Shown piece by piece: positions 47,260 to 59,357 of a DNA stretch of 64,000 nt. The stretch spans positions 143,858,998 through 143,922,997 of the forward strand of contig OY829326.1 in NCBI GenBank assembly GCA_963691655.1. The letters are read 5' to 3'. The stretch is from Toxonevra muliebris. Lineage: Eukaryota > Arthropoda > Insecta > Diptera > Pallopteridae. Within the stretch, counting starts at the first letter, position 1, and every line of letters starts with the position of its first letter. The notes beneath the pieces are model-generated. The model was not told where the DNA came from, did not search any database, and saw nothing but the letters and a program-made list of their open reading frames with translations. Made by a program: the position numbers and the translations under genes.

Positions 47260-49170
47260 GGGTATACATATACAACAATGACGACTGCAAGGACTGTGAC
47301 GATGAGCATGTATAACTGCCCTGCGTTCTCTACAATCAGACTTCAAGTTTTAGGTATTTAGTGTAATCACACTAGTATCCGCTGGTATATATGCGCACCT
47401 TTTCTAATATTAATAATAACCTTGCAAAGATTGCTTGCAAAGAAGAGATACATTTTGCCTGTCCTTCGCTATTTTATATTCCATAAAAGAGTTTAGGTTC
47501 CATGAACAAATCGTCTATCTCTATTTTGCAAAGCTTATCTGTTTGTTCTTTATCTTATAATCCACTGAACTCTGGGACCCAACATAGTGTGACTTTATTG
47601 TCTATAACCAGTTTAATGAGTTTTCTCAAATAGTCCAACACTAACTTAAAAGTTATCTCAAATAGAGCATAATACTCGAATAGCAGCTTAACTATCCGAC
47701 AAAATGACAAGATCGCTTTTTTGGCTAGGTTAAATTGCACATATATTTCGATTTGGATGAAAAAACTGTGCTATAGTCGGAGTCACGCCTTTTCACATTT
47801 AATATAATAATCAAGTACCTACACTTTAAACAAGTTCTGCGACACTTACTTACTGAAAATACAATTTTTTAATAAAATATCACTATTTTCAACAATGTTT
47901 AACTAACAAAAAACTATAAAGTGTCTGTGCCACACAGCAAAAGTTGTCAACTTAAATAAAACGAAAAAAAAAAAAACATTTTTACATTGCAACTAAATAG
48001 TTTCAACATTTCTTGTTTGTTTATTGTAATAAAGCATTTTTTTCTTTTTTGCTGTCACTAAAATACAAAAAATTGTAGTCTACTACAGGTAGGCAGGTAG
48101 GTAATTTTAAAAGTGCATATTTTCACATATTTTGTAGCTGCTGTTACTGGTGCCCAGACATTGCTAGTGTCATAAAATATATTTTATTTTTTTATCATTT
48201 TTATTTTTACATTTTTTATGTTGGGTTGCAATTTTTTCTTTGCTCATGTCAAGGTGCTGCCTGTGTAAATATTTCCAAAAAAAAAAAATATTACATTTTT
48301 CATATTTTTCTACTCCTACCTCCTCCAATTTAAATGACATTTGGGAATAAATGCGCAACTAAAGCGTCTGCATAAAGTTTAGTGTATTTATGTATAAACA
48401 AAAATAGTTGATGGTGTTTCTTTGAGCATTTGAGGTGGCATGTTTTTTTCTTACGATTCTTAATGTGACAATGAAAATAACTAGAGATGAATAGAATAAA
48501 AAAGTTGAAAATATTCTAAAGTAATTTATTATATTGTTGGTATGTACTTGAAGTGAGTAAATTTTATTATACTTAGGCACTGGATCTTAAATTACAAATT
48601 GCATTGTATTGCTGGATTTTTTTTTTTTTTGGTAAGAACCAAGAACCAGAGTAGACATTTCCAAATCCAAAATCCAAAAATCCCTTGAAGAAGGCCTAAA
48701 ATTTGCGCCGAAACGTTGGGAAAAAAAGTATGAAATAGTTAACTATTTGCGTATGAAAATTTCGACCAAAAAGCCTGTCATTATAATCTCGTTAACATTT
48801 CCAAAGTAGTTGACAATGAATTCCGAATCTTTCAGTTCAATTGATATTGATATTAGCAGTGTTTCTTTGGTTGCACATACCCGGTTTAAAAAATCTAGAT
48901 CGCGTTGATATCTATCCCTGCGAAGAGATGAAAGGAGTGTAGCTAAGTAACAGTTCCTAAACTTTGACTTGCTAATTACGACTCTGATCTAAAAGTAGGT
49001 AATATAAGTATTTTAATACGGAAAAAGGACAGATTCACTGACATGCTATTTAATTCTCTGATATATTCATTCACTCCTCAAGACTTGACAAGCTTAAAAT
49101 GAATTTTCAAAAATAAGTTTTGAAGAAAACTATATTGCAGCGTCAGTAATTTTAAATGGTATAACTACAT
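47260..49170. other. AT-rich noncoding DNA
   Basis: No coding sequence recognised. It contains the decayed hammerhead-like motif listed separately and an A-run at 47966-47977. Confidence 0.5.
48682..48720 (+). other. Decayed Penelope-type hammerhead-like motif
   Basis: CCCTTGAAGAAGGC, a short loop, then GCCGAAACGTTGGG. The arrangement TGAAGA, GGC stem, loop, GCC stem, GAAAC with closing CCC/GGG resembles the hammerhead ribozyme core found in terminal repeats of Penelope-like elements (CTGANGA...GAAAC). The essential C before TGA is T here, so it should be inactive. No Penelope coding sequence is seen nearby. Confidence 0.35.
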
Positions 49171-49171
49171 C

Positions 49172-49533
49172 TTAACCCTCTAGTTCCCAAGCATGTCTTT
49201 AGACAACCTCCATTAAAACGGGTGTAATTTCCACGTTAACAGTTTGTTGTTGCTACATTTTATCATATCGTTTATGGAATTTCCCTAGCTTTTAAAAAAT
49301 ATTATATATTATATTTAATATTTAATCATTCACTATAAATACAGTTACTCCCAAAATTTATAAATTTATCGTATCAGGGAACAAATTTGAGACTCGATAA
49401 ATAGCTTATAATGGAGTCAAATCAAATAGTAACAGTACAGTTAGATTTCTACTTATACAGAAGAACGAAAATTGAAACAAAATCAAATAATAAATTTAGG
49501 TTCCAAAAGGGTTCAAAAAAGACCATAAATTAA
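49172..49533. repeat. TTAA-bounded repeat, piggyBac-like left end
   Basis: TTAACCCTCTAGTTCCCAAG at 49172 has the same end sequence as the element starting at 49530. The part at 49427-49534, with CAGTTAGATTTCTACTTATA and GGTTCCAAAAGGG, resembles 63752-63842, so it belongs to a dispersed repeat family. The right terminus is unclear. Confidence 0.4.
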
Positions 49534-50018
49534 CCATCTAGTTCCCAAATTTTTGATTGATGAAAAACAAATCGGAATTGATTAATATTGGCGTAAAAGT
49601 TATTAACTGTTTTAAAAACTCCAAAAAAAAAAACTAATGGGCGTGGTTTTATGAAGTGTGAAAGTTTGAACGCCTAAAACTATTTGTTTGTTAAATGAGC
49701 TTTTTATCAATTTGTTTTAAGTAATTAAATATTTTATATAAAAAATTCAAATTCTCAGCTATCCATAGCTAGTTTTTTTTTATCTGGATAATATGACGGG
49801 AAGCATTTTAATTATTTTTTTATATTTTTTTTTCACTTTTATCTCAAATACAATCAAAATAATTAATTTTCGTATTTTTCACAAATTTATGACTTTGACT
49901 GTCGCTAACTTCTGTAATACGCATCATAGCTCATAACTGATGCATTTTTTTTAAAGCTTGGGAAATTGCCTAGACGAAATTGCCCAACAGATTGCGGGAT
50001 TGGAAACTAAAGGATTAA
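49530..50018. mobile_element. piggyBac-like MITE
   Basis: TTAACCATCTAGTTCCCAAA at the left and, inward from the right, TTAATCCTTTAGTTTCCAAT form imperfect terminal inverted repeats with TTAA at both borders, 489 bp in total. There is no transposase. The TTAA target and CC..CTAGT..CC termini point to a piggyBac-mobilised family. Confidence 0.5.
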
Positions 50019-53000
50019 GATTTTTAAAAATTTTTTCGCCAGACAGTTTTTCAAATTTCATAGCTCTACTACTGCTATTTGCAAAATGTTTATTAGTGCC
50101 GCAAAAGGTTGAAAACGCGAATAGAAAGCGAATAGTTTGAACACCCTCTTAAAATGTTTTTGTTGGTTTTTGCATGAAATAATTAATTTTTTTGTATAAC
50201 TCTCTGTAAGTAAACCGAATTTCATTGTACGTATACATACATATAAATATTTCAATTGATATTGCCCTTGCGTGGTTATTGCACGACTCATCAAATTATA
50301 TCTAAAAAACCATACCAAATAGAGTATTTACTATCTTTCTTTTTATAGATTAATTTTGTGTGATGAGGAGTATAAAAACTCTTTTAATTCACCTTCCAAA
50401 CAAATCAAAAACCTACTATAACATCGTTGCAAAAATCACAGGGAACAATAAATTTATGTATAAACCAATTTGTAAATGTCAGGTATTTTTTGAACAGTAA
50501 GTTCAAGAAGCTTGGAAATGATATTATCCTTAATTTTATGAGGTTATGATTATAAGCAAACAATACATAGATGCATGCATATTTGTGTTAGGGATGTCAG
50601 TACCGCGATTTCAGGATATTCTCTAAAAAGCGATTCTTAAACACCGAGATTGTGAAACAAAAGTATGGGAAATTCAAAAAATGTTTTCCTAAATTATGAT
50701 TGATTTGAAAATATCTTTATTCCAATACATCATCTTTGTTTTACAGAGTGTTTTGCTCTTTAAAATCAAAAAAAAAAATTTTAAAATACGAACAGAAAAA
50801 TTCTAATTTTGATTATTTTCTACTATCTATTCAATGAAAAACCCAATTTTTCCAACATACTTCAAGCCCAAAAGTATGCAACACATAATTTATATATCAA
50901 AAATAGCTGTGGAGTATTTTTGAGGTATTGGAAAAATTGTGCACATTGTTGCATGCATCAGTACTTTTGTCATCACATCATGTAATGAGTGCAGAAGAAA
51001 CTCATTTCAGTTTTTAATTGCTTATTTCATAAAAAGTTGATATGTTAAAAAAAAAAAAATAGTTTTCTGGGAAAATAGCGTGTTGTCATTGGTTTCATTA
51101 TATTAAGCGCATCATTGTTTCCGTGTGTTTTTTTTTTTTTTTTTGTTTTTGGTTTTTTGTTTGTTGTAACTTTTGAACAGAGCAGATAAAAATATGCATG
51201 AAAAACGTAGAAAACTTTTATTTTTGAATTTGAAATTAAAATTTTATAATTTCTGTCTGTATTTGCTATAAGAACGGAAAATATAGAAAGACCTAGAAAA
51301 ATTTTAAAATGGAAAATATAAATGCTAACGACAGATAAACAAGTTTCTCGAGTATTTTTTATCCGCTCTTATTATTAAACACATGCTTTTATTGTTTTTA
51401 TTCCTCGCCGATATGTAGTCTTGTGTTAATTGTTACAGCAAAAAATTGATGATTCAATTCGTAGAGCGTGTTAAAAAGAATATAATCATTGGCTTGAGAA
51501 TGTATGGAATTGTTTTCTTCAATCCATCTGAAGTGCTTTCATGACTTTCAGATATTTTATTAATGATCAGCTATTTATAGTCAAAACAGCTATGAAGAAA
51601 ATAATTGAATGTTTTGTCTCATCATCATCATCTGTGGTGATTGCGTCGTGGAATATAAAAAAGCCATCCCAACCATTCGATTCAGACTAAATGTGTCCGT
51701 TTTCATGATGACTGCAAATTGCGAGTCTGGGGACTTGAGAAAGTTGGCAGCCCTACTTACAATATAAGTTAAACCATGAGGAATAGGCGAAAGCAAAAAA
51801 AAAAAGATTCAACATTTGGAACAAATATTTTGATTAACAATTTTTGTTGTAGTTTTGAAAAGTTGCAGAGATAATTATCCAAAAATAGAGATACCACTGT
51901 AGTACTTAACTATTCTACTGATGCCGTAATCGGAACAGAAAACTGAAAATTATATCGGCTAAGTTTAAAAACGCTCAGGTTTTATAAAGATTTGAACAAA
52001 CTATAGCGTTACTATAACAAATATACAATAGGAAAAGTATCCCCAATAAAGCAATAGTTTCAGGATTCTTATATTGATACTTCGGTGAAGGTTGCTCAAT
52101 TCCCATAATTTATATGGATTTGAAACTTTTTGGGTGACATTAGAAAAGTGGTTTTAAAACCAAATTCATAATTGTGGGTTGTACAGTTGAAATGTGCACC
52201 AGAGAAGCGAAGAGGTTCAGAAGATTCTAAAAACCGCCATTATATGGTTAGAATAAGCAAAGAGGAATATTATTTTAAGCATTAAGATAATCACTTAAAA
52301 ACATAAAAAGATTTACCAAAATAATGTTGTTATTTTACAGAAGTTTTTGATTTTTGAATTTCCTGTACTTATAATTTTCTAAAACTAAAAAAGTATTTTC
52401 CTACTCAAGATTGAAGGATGTAATCCACAAATAAATATGGTACGTACTATTTTTATTTTTGTGAATAAGTATATTCGAAAAATATTCTAAGCAATTTTTC
52501 AGTTTTTGTTTTATATTTGGTAAAATTGGAAATCCCGAATTGTGCAAAGTGGTTCGGGATTGGCATTGCTAATATGAATGCATTCCCATACGAGTTGTAT
52601 TCATGCTTACTTCTTATAATATTAGAAATAGATTATCAAGCTAAATGTCAGCTGTCATTTCTGTTTCTGTTTCTGTTTTTGTGCTTTTATTTTTATTTTC
52701 AAGAATAACATTACCACAGCATTTCCATGTTATATTTTTTTTTTCAAACAATTCCAATGAAATCCTTGAAAATCTACTGACATCTGTCAATTATTATCAC
52801 CAATCTTTATCACGCACACAAGTATACTTCCTTTGTACATGAATACATACATACATCCCTACATCAATTTTGTTAGCAGACACACATACAAAGCTGCGTA
52901 TTTCCGCTGATGACAGTTGTCAACATACGAAAACATATATTCATACATATGAGAAATTATATAATATATATAGAATAGAGATGCCCAAAATTGTAGTTAC

Positions 53001-53165
53001 TTTGAGCAGAGCATAAACAGTTTCTTTTGCAACTAAATATATTCTTATGTATAATATTAAATTTATAGTATTTAGACCCAATCGCACCAATGACAAATTA
53101 CAAAATTGTTCGTTTGGATGAAATAACAACATCGTTTATCAATCTTAATATTCTATTAAGCAATC
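50019..53165. other. AT-rich noncoding DNA
   Basis: About 3.1 kb with no recognised coding sequence. Homopolymer tracts lie at 51046-51058 (A) and 51129-51144 (T). Confidence 0.6.
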
Positions 53166-53171
53166 TATATA

Positions 53172-54699
53172 CACTGGCGGCCACAAAAACCGCACCACTT
53201 GCAATACTGCTGCAATTTCGGTAATATTTCCTAACTTTGCCCAAATTTTCCTTCCCTTGTAAAGGAGATTCCGTTGTTTATGTTTTAAGTATGTATTTAA
53301 GTGGAATGTACCATTTTTTATTGCGCTTGTTTGGTGAAAAGAAGAATTTTTGAAAAAGTGCCAAAAACAACTGCAAAGTATAAACAATTGTCGCACCACC
53401 AAATCGTCGAAATTTTCGTTTTTAGGTATCAAAGAGTATCATAAAGTTAAATACTTGAAGAAATCTGATGCCTACATTTGACTGCTGTTGGATTGATCCA
53501 GAAAAAGGCAATTTGTACCCGCTGGAAAGGACAAAAGGATCAAGAAGACTAAGGAAGACAAATACGAGAGAAAATGGCATAACCTGAAAGAGAACCATAA
53601 ATTATCGATTCAAAAGTGCAGTCACAATAAAGACTGAGCTAAAGAGCTATTACAATGTGTATATAAATGTCGAAACCTTACGCAGAAAGAAACAAAAGTT
53701 CGGTCTGTATGGGAGACGGTCAGCCAAAAAGTCGTTGTTGACGAAATGGATGGAAACAAATCGCATGGCATGGACTAAAAACTACAGCAATTGAACTCTG
53801 GCAGACTCGAGAAAAGTTATATGATCGGGCAAACAAAACTCAATTTTTTATGCGCATTTAATCTTCGGTACTTGCGTTGCTCAGATATAGAGCAATAACT
53901 GTGTAGTGAAAATAGTCAAATTCCCACAAAATCAGATAGTTTGGATGGGTCTCTTATATTGTACTATATTGAAGGGACTGTGAACACCCAAAAATATGGC
54001 TAAAATTTTATGGAGCAATTGCTGTAATGTCGTTATTTTTCCGGACGACTCTGCGGCATATTACCACGCCAAATTGGCAAGGTTTAGTTAGTAATGAATG
54101 CCTAATGTTTGACAACTTTAGAAATAGTAAAAAAGTTAGATTATTGATCCTTATTTGTTTGCAGATTCAAAATGTTTTCGATGATGTTAGAATTTACTGG
54201 CAGGAATGATCAGGTAGCTCGCGCGGTTTATGTCCGATGGAGCTTCTCTGTCATATAATGAAACGGAAAGTTGCTCAAAACATGCCAAAGAATAAAGTAT
54301 TCCTTGTTGGAGTTCTGAAAAAAGTTTAGTGAAAAAAAAAAAAAACGAATGATATCCTTAAAGTGCTTGTCGACTCTATGCTATAATAAAGGCTAAAAGA
54401 GGGGCACCATCAAACTAAACAATTTTCCTTATGACTCTATTATGAAACAAAATTAATCTTAGTTTACGTCTTCAAAAAAAAAACAAATAGTTTTATTTTT
54501 ACATACTTTTAATCAATTTTATTTTAACTAAAAAGTAATAAAATTTGTGTGCATGTATGATGTTTCTTTTGCAATTTCGTTCATTTTGTTCCCAAAAATA
54601 AAAATAAATGACATTCACTAAAACAAAATCAGGCTTGAATCCCATTTTAAACGATTTTCTATAAATTGGTGGTTGGTGCGGTTTTTGTGAACGCCAGTG
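53172..54699 (+). mobile_element. Degenerate Tc1-like element with intact ends
   Basis: Inverted repeats CACTGGCGGCCACAAAAACC (53172) and CACTGGCGTTCACAAAAACC (inward from 54699) continue with GCACCA on both sides. TA flanks each end. The interior encodes shredded Tc1 transposase in order: NVETLRRKKQKFGLYGRR, SAKKSLL, MAWTKNYSNWTLADSRKVIW and SGKQNSIF. Frameshifts and stops make it nonfunctional. Its 1,528-bp length is normal for Tc1 elements. Confidence 0.85.
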
Positions 54700-55980
54700 T
54701 ATATTTCCTTTATAATTCGAGTGTGCCGATTTCAACTGTATTCACTGAATTTTCATATGATGCCACGTTTTTGAAATAAAAATAAAAAATAAAAAAAAAT
54801 TATCATTGGAAAATCCTTTCAAAATTGTGGAAGGTAATTACAGAAATAAAAAAAATACATTGCGAATAATTGCAGAATATCTAGAGATAAAAAACACAAT
54901 AAAAAATGTTATGAATACCTCGTATGATTTTTTAATTTCCTTAGAATTATCAAAAATAAAAAAAATCTAAGTTGAGTTACTATAGTAGATTCGAAAAAAA
55001 GAACAAACCAAATTTTACAGAATAATAATTTTTGAAAATCTTAGTAATTTGGATATATCGTCCAACAAAGAAATTTCAAATTTTCCACAGTCCTGAATTC
55101 GAAAATAAAGAAAAAATTATTTTTTGGGCACCTCTAACATAAATATACTTACACACCCACATGCATGCATCTTCACAAACATACCGTAAATGCTGAGATG
55201 ACAATACGTTGACAATTGTATGTATCTATGTGTCTTTGAATTTTGTGTGCATTTAAGTGCGAAAAGTGATAATGACATTTTGACGAAAACTGCAGGCAAT
55301 CGACATTTTAATTATGGAGAACGAAACAAAAAGGAAAAACATAAAAACGACGTGTAAAAAGGAAAAGGAAGTGGCATACATACAACAGCGAAAGGAATGC
55401 ATGTAATGACTGCCATTTCTTTGACAATTTTTTGTTAATATGAAATATTTCCTTTTTAATCACATTGTGTACACTCAATTTTATCGTAATTTATTTTCAG
55501 TTTCTTGTAGCAGTTAAAAAAAAAACTACATCCAATTATAATTTATGAAGCGTAAACTGCGATTAAAATTAAATTGCATGTACTACATAAATATTGTTAC
55601 AATTTCTGTTTTCAATAAACAATAAAGGCGATTTTCAGTGTTAAGGACTTTGACGAGAAAAAGTTCAACCTAAGCAGCCCTGACGGTTTTTTTTATAAAT
55701 ACAATTTTAGGAGTGCATCACTTATTGTTTAAGGTGGTTTTAGTTCTTTTGGTAATTTCCTATTACCAGAAGAATAACAGGAATAATATTTGAATCCGAT
55801 CTTATTCCTTACTGTCCTGAGTAATACTTTTATGCATGTGTTTCACTGGAAGAATGTGATTCGAAAGGAAAAACTTTTGCTATTGGGATAAACATAACTT
55901 TTACTGAATTGGATGACCATTACAGAAGAGTTGAGTACTTCTAAAGCAAACAGCAAGTGCCATAACAACTTGAAGAAAAC
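54700..55980. other. AT-rich noncoding DNA
   Basis: No recognisable feature. Confidence 0.5.
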
Positions 55981-55984
55981 CTAA

Positions 55985-56810
55985 TGTTGCTTATATTCTA
56001 GTGTTCTTTTTCAAGCGAGCAATTAACACTGGTTTATCGGCATAGATGAGTGACTTCACGTACCCTCACTAAAAATAGTCTACACACGTTAAATCGAACG
56101 ATCTAGTTGGCCAGCTCACTGGAAACGCAACGAAAGATAAATTGCTCACTGAACCCATCTCTGATTCAGATTCAGCTCGCGCATTTTGAGCAAAAAAAGC
56201 TAAAAATCATCGAACGATAGTGGGTGCCATTGAAACACCATGTCCCCATCACTGATATTATTATTACGGCAATTGAAAGCCAGTTGATTGCCAAGGCCAA
56301 TAAACCCACCAAACAGTGCATTTTGCTAGTTGCATTGGCATCTCTTGTATTGCCTTTGGTTGCTCTTAGGACCCAAAATGCGACAATTTTGCTTTTTAGT
56401 ATACCCACTCAATTAGAATTGAGCTTCGTCGGTGAATATAATTTTTTGTAAAAAAAAAAACGGATCTGCCCCAAGTTTTCCCACTCATCGAAAATTCGAC
56501 ACTGTGGCAAGTCGCACAGCTTCAGTTCTTGAACGAGCTGTATTTCATATGGGTTTAGACCAAGACCTTTGCGTCAAATCTTCAACTTAGGCAAGTAACA
56601 CAATCCTAATCGCTGCGAACGGTCACGAATGGACAAATCATGGTCTTCATCAACACTGGCGACTATGGCAGAAGTATTTTCCTCTATATGCACTTTATGC
56701 ACAAGGGTAGGTGGATTAATATCCAAAAGCGTAAAATCAGTGCAAAATTTTGTTACTACGGCTTGAATTGCTTGGTCAAGAGTCGAAGTACGTGAAAAAC
56801 ATTTCTCACA
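55985..56810 (-). pseudogene. Mariner/Tc1-superfamily transposase remnant
   Basis: Minus-strand pieces in order are IVASVDEDHDLSIRDRSQRL, GLGLNPYEIQLVQELKLCDL and IIFTDEAQF (first catalytic Asp). A large internal deletion follows, then CVDYFF*GYVKSLIYADKP near 56060. The order matches transposases with L.AYKIQLVQELKP, FTDEAHF and DLTPLDFFLWGYVKS motifs. Stops and frameshifts are present and no inverted repeats were identified. Confidence 0.75.
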
Positions 56811-56894
56811 AAGTAATTCTCATTCACTTCATATCATATAGAAATATAAGATGGTTATGAGAATTAACCACCAGACTAAGACCAGCAGACTTGA

Positions 56895-56970
56895 GGTCGC
56901 TGTAGCTCAGTGGTTTAGTGCGTTGACTTCCTCAGCCAGTTTTATTGTATTTCATATTCGAACAGCTACC
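56895..56970 (+). repeat. tRNA-like sequence, tRNA-Arg-like or SINE head
   Basis: GGTCGCTGTAGCTCAGTGG starts at 56895 and has a perfect A box. The anticodon arm TTGAC-TTCCTCA-GCCAG would give anticodon CCT with one mismatched pair. GCTACC at 56965 could pair with GGTCGC except for one mismatch. The B box is reduced to ATTCGAAC and is shifted, so no complete T arm forms. It is not an intact tRNA gene. Confidence 0.4.
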
Positions 56971-57119
56971 AACTCTGGGCAATGGTGAATCTCTGAAGAA
57001 CAAGAGAAAACGCCGAAAAAAAGGGGGTTAAGTTATCCTATATCACGAACCAATTCTTTAGAAACAAGTGTGATATAGGTTACAGAGCTTGGTATGCGAA
57101 TATAGGAGCTTGTACTTAG

Positions 57120-57740
57120 CTTTACTAGCCTCTACTAAGTTAGGACCGCCATTGCGTGGTGAAGAGTCACACCCTGCTCGAGATAACCCTGCTTTAACGG
57201 AACACTGCAGATGTAGACCTGAACAGTCGAAAACTGGTTCCTCTTCAACTGTGGCTCCCTTGAAGAGTATCAAATAGGGCCGAAAATGTCAAAAAGTAAG
57301 TATAAACCAGATTTTCTATGCACGAGGCAACCACACTGATGGTAATCCCTCCGCTGGTTCGCCAGCAGCTCAAGCAATAGATTTTCAGGCTCGCAAACCC
57401 TTGGAGACAAATATGAACGGGGTTGAAAATCAGGGCCCCGGAGGTAGCAAGCAAGGACATTCCCTTTTCGGGGGGTGTGCCCTCGCCTGGTTCTATCAGC
57501 AAATCGCTGGAGAGCCTGTTGCTGTGCGATGCAAGACCAGAGGAATCGGAAAAGGCTCAGGAGGTGCAGAAAACCACTGCAAAATCTGACGCTGGATTTG
57601 AGGAGACTGGGACGGCTCATTACCGCAGCAGCGCTCCGACGCAGCTTCTGATATCAGCCGGCATTATCGTTAATCCTTGTGCAAACTTGGAAAGTACCAG
57701 CATGTCGATGGGCGATCAATTGAACGAATTATAGCGAAAT
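57120..57740 (+). other. Unrecognised GC-richer, ORF-dense segment
   Basis: This stretch is much less AT-rich than its surroundings and keeps open frames for 60-115 codons on both strands. On the plus strand 57423-57734 reads PEVASKDIPFSGGVPSPGSI and then SKSLESLLLCDARPEESEKA. The composition suggests a degraded transposon ORF, possibly a LINE ORF1. I cannot name a domain, and it could be a host fragment. Confidence 0.3.
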
Positions 57741-57884
57741 GCAATGTGCAATGCCGAAACACGTGATGAAACAAGAATATTGCTGCTGTTGCTGAAAGTG
57801 TGGCTAAAGACCCAAACCTCTCGATTCCTCGGCATGCACAAGAAGTTGGCTTTTCTGTGAATTTTTGTGGTCTCAATTGAATGA

Positions 57885-58075
57885 CATGGCCCAAGACAGC
57901 ATGTCTTATTGGACGGCGCAACGTGTCACACATTAGGGGTTACATTGGAGTTGTTGCATGTAAAGTTCCCAAAACATTTCCAGAAGAGACGATGTGGAAT
58001 GATCCTTAAGATCGAGCGATTTAACGCCCTTAGAACATTTCTCTGGGGTTATGTTAAAACTTTAAACGTGATTTT
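57885..58075 (+). pseudogene. Mariner-type transposase scrap
   Basis: LDGATCHTLGVTLELLHVKF carries the second catalytic region (QDGATCHT). About 30 residues on comes LRTFLWGYVKTLN, matching the LDFFLWGYVK block. It belongs to the same transposase type as the minus-strand remnant at 56.0-56.8 kb but is oriented the other way. Confidence 0.6.
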
Positions 58076-58079
58076 CTCC

Positions 58080-59118
58080 GAATGATGTTTTTTGAAAAGG
58101 CATTTGCAGTGACCGCGATATTTCAAAAACTACTTGACCAATTCATCTAATATTTTTTTAATTTTTTTTTAATTACAATACGGAGTTCTTGATCGATCAT
58201 TTTTTCATGTGCAGTATTTGTTTTAACTAATAATTTTTTTTTTTAATACATTTTTGAGACTCAAAAACTCGACTTTTTTTACATCATGGTTTCCGTGTGA
58301 AAAAACGTTTTTTTTCAAAATTGTTCGTTCAAGTACTCGGCGCTGTAGTACACAACTGTAAATTTTTTGTCTTTTTGATTACAGTTGAGTTGTTGGCATT
58401 CAATCGTGGTCACCGCCAGACTCTGCAGAAAAAACGCGCATTAGGACAAGAGCTACAACTTCTACAATTTTCAATATTTTTTCATATCCGACCAGTCTTT
58501 TTTTTCGTAAGAATATGTACTATGTATCTCTGTTATGCTAGTTTCAAATAAATTATTTCAAATAGTCCAAAAAAAATCACGAATATGCCCTAAGTTTCCC
58601 GTACAAAAACGTATATAACACCTTAAGAAAACGAGAGAGGAGACCACATGATTTACCTATGATTGAAAAATATATCTGGGTAATTCAAGTCAAATAATGG
58701 TAATGGTAATTTCAAATTCAATCAATTAGAAAAATTAGTGGTAATTCTTCCATAGCAAATTTTTTTTACATAAAAAAACACTGAAATTGACATTAAATAT
58801 ATGAGAATTGAAATCCAATCTTTTAAAAGATATTAGAACTAGTAATTCTCTTTCAACTTTTATTATAAAAAAATCTCTTTTTATCCATTTTGATAAACAC
58901 ATTACCGAAAAACTAGAAAATAAAAGAAAAATACATATGTAATAATTATATGCTTGAAGAGGCGCATAAAGACAAGTACAAGGGAGTGAAGGCTTGTTAA
59001 AAAAATATTTCTAAAATATTCTAAAAACATAGAAAAGGCGCTGCTTCCAACAAGCTGCATCCCAGCATATGCTAACCATATAATTCTATATTGCAAGCGT
59101 GCGAGAAATAGCACGCTC

Positions 59119-59149
<31 letters not shown>

Positions 59150-59355
59150 AACTAAGGTAAAAAAAGGGCTAGCTAACGATGAGTGGTGTGGAGCTCAGGC
59201 TCAAGTGGCATTATTAGCATGCATGTAATTTAATATGCTTGCACAAGCATTATGCTTGACAGCTGGTGCCACTGCCATGGTGCCACTGTTGGTTACCACT
59301 CATATCAAGTATTATGCATAAAGTCGTATCAAAAAAAGTCATGCATGTACATACA
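58080..59355. other. AT-rich noncoding DNA with poly-A
   Basis: No coding sequence recognised. A run of about 26 A residues lies at 59120-59145. Confidence 0.55.
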
Positions 59356-59357
59356 TA

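Noticed and set aside
57270..57620. Minus-strand 116-codon open frame
   Set aside because: It overlaps plus-strand frames in a GC-richer segment and has no recognisable domain. There is no basis for preferring this strand.
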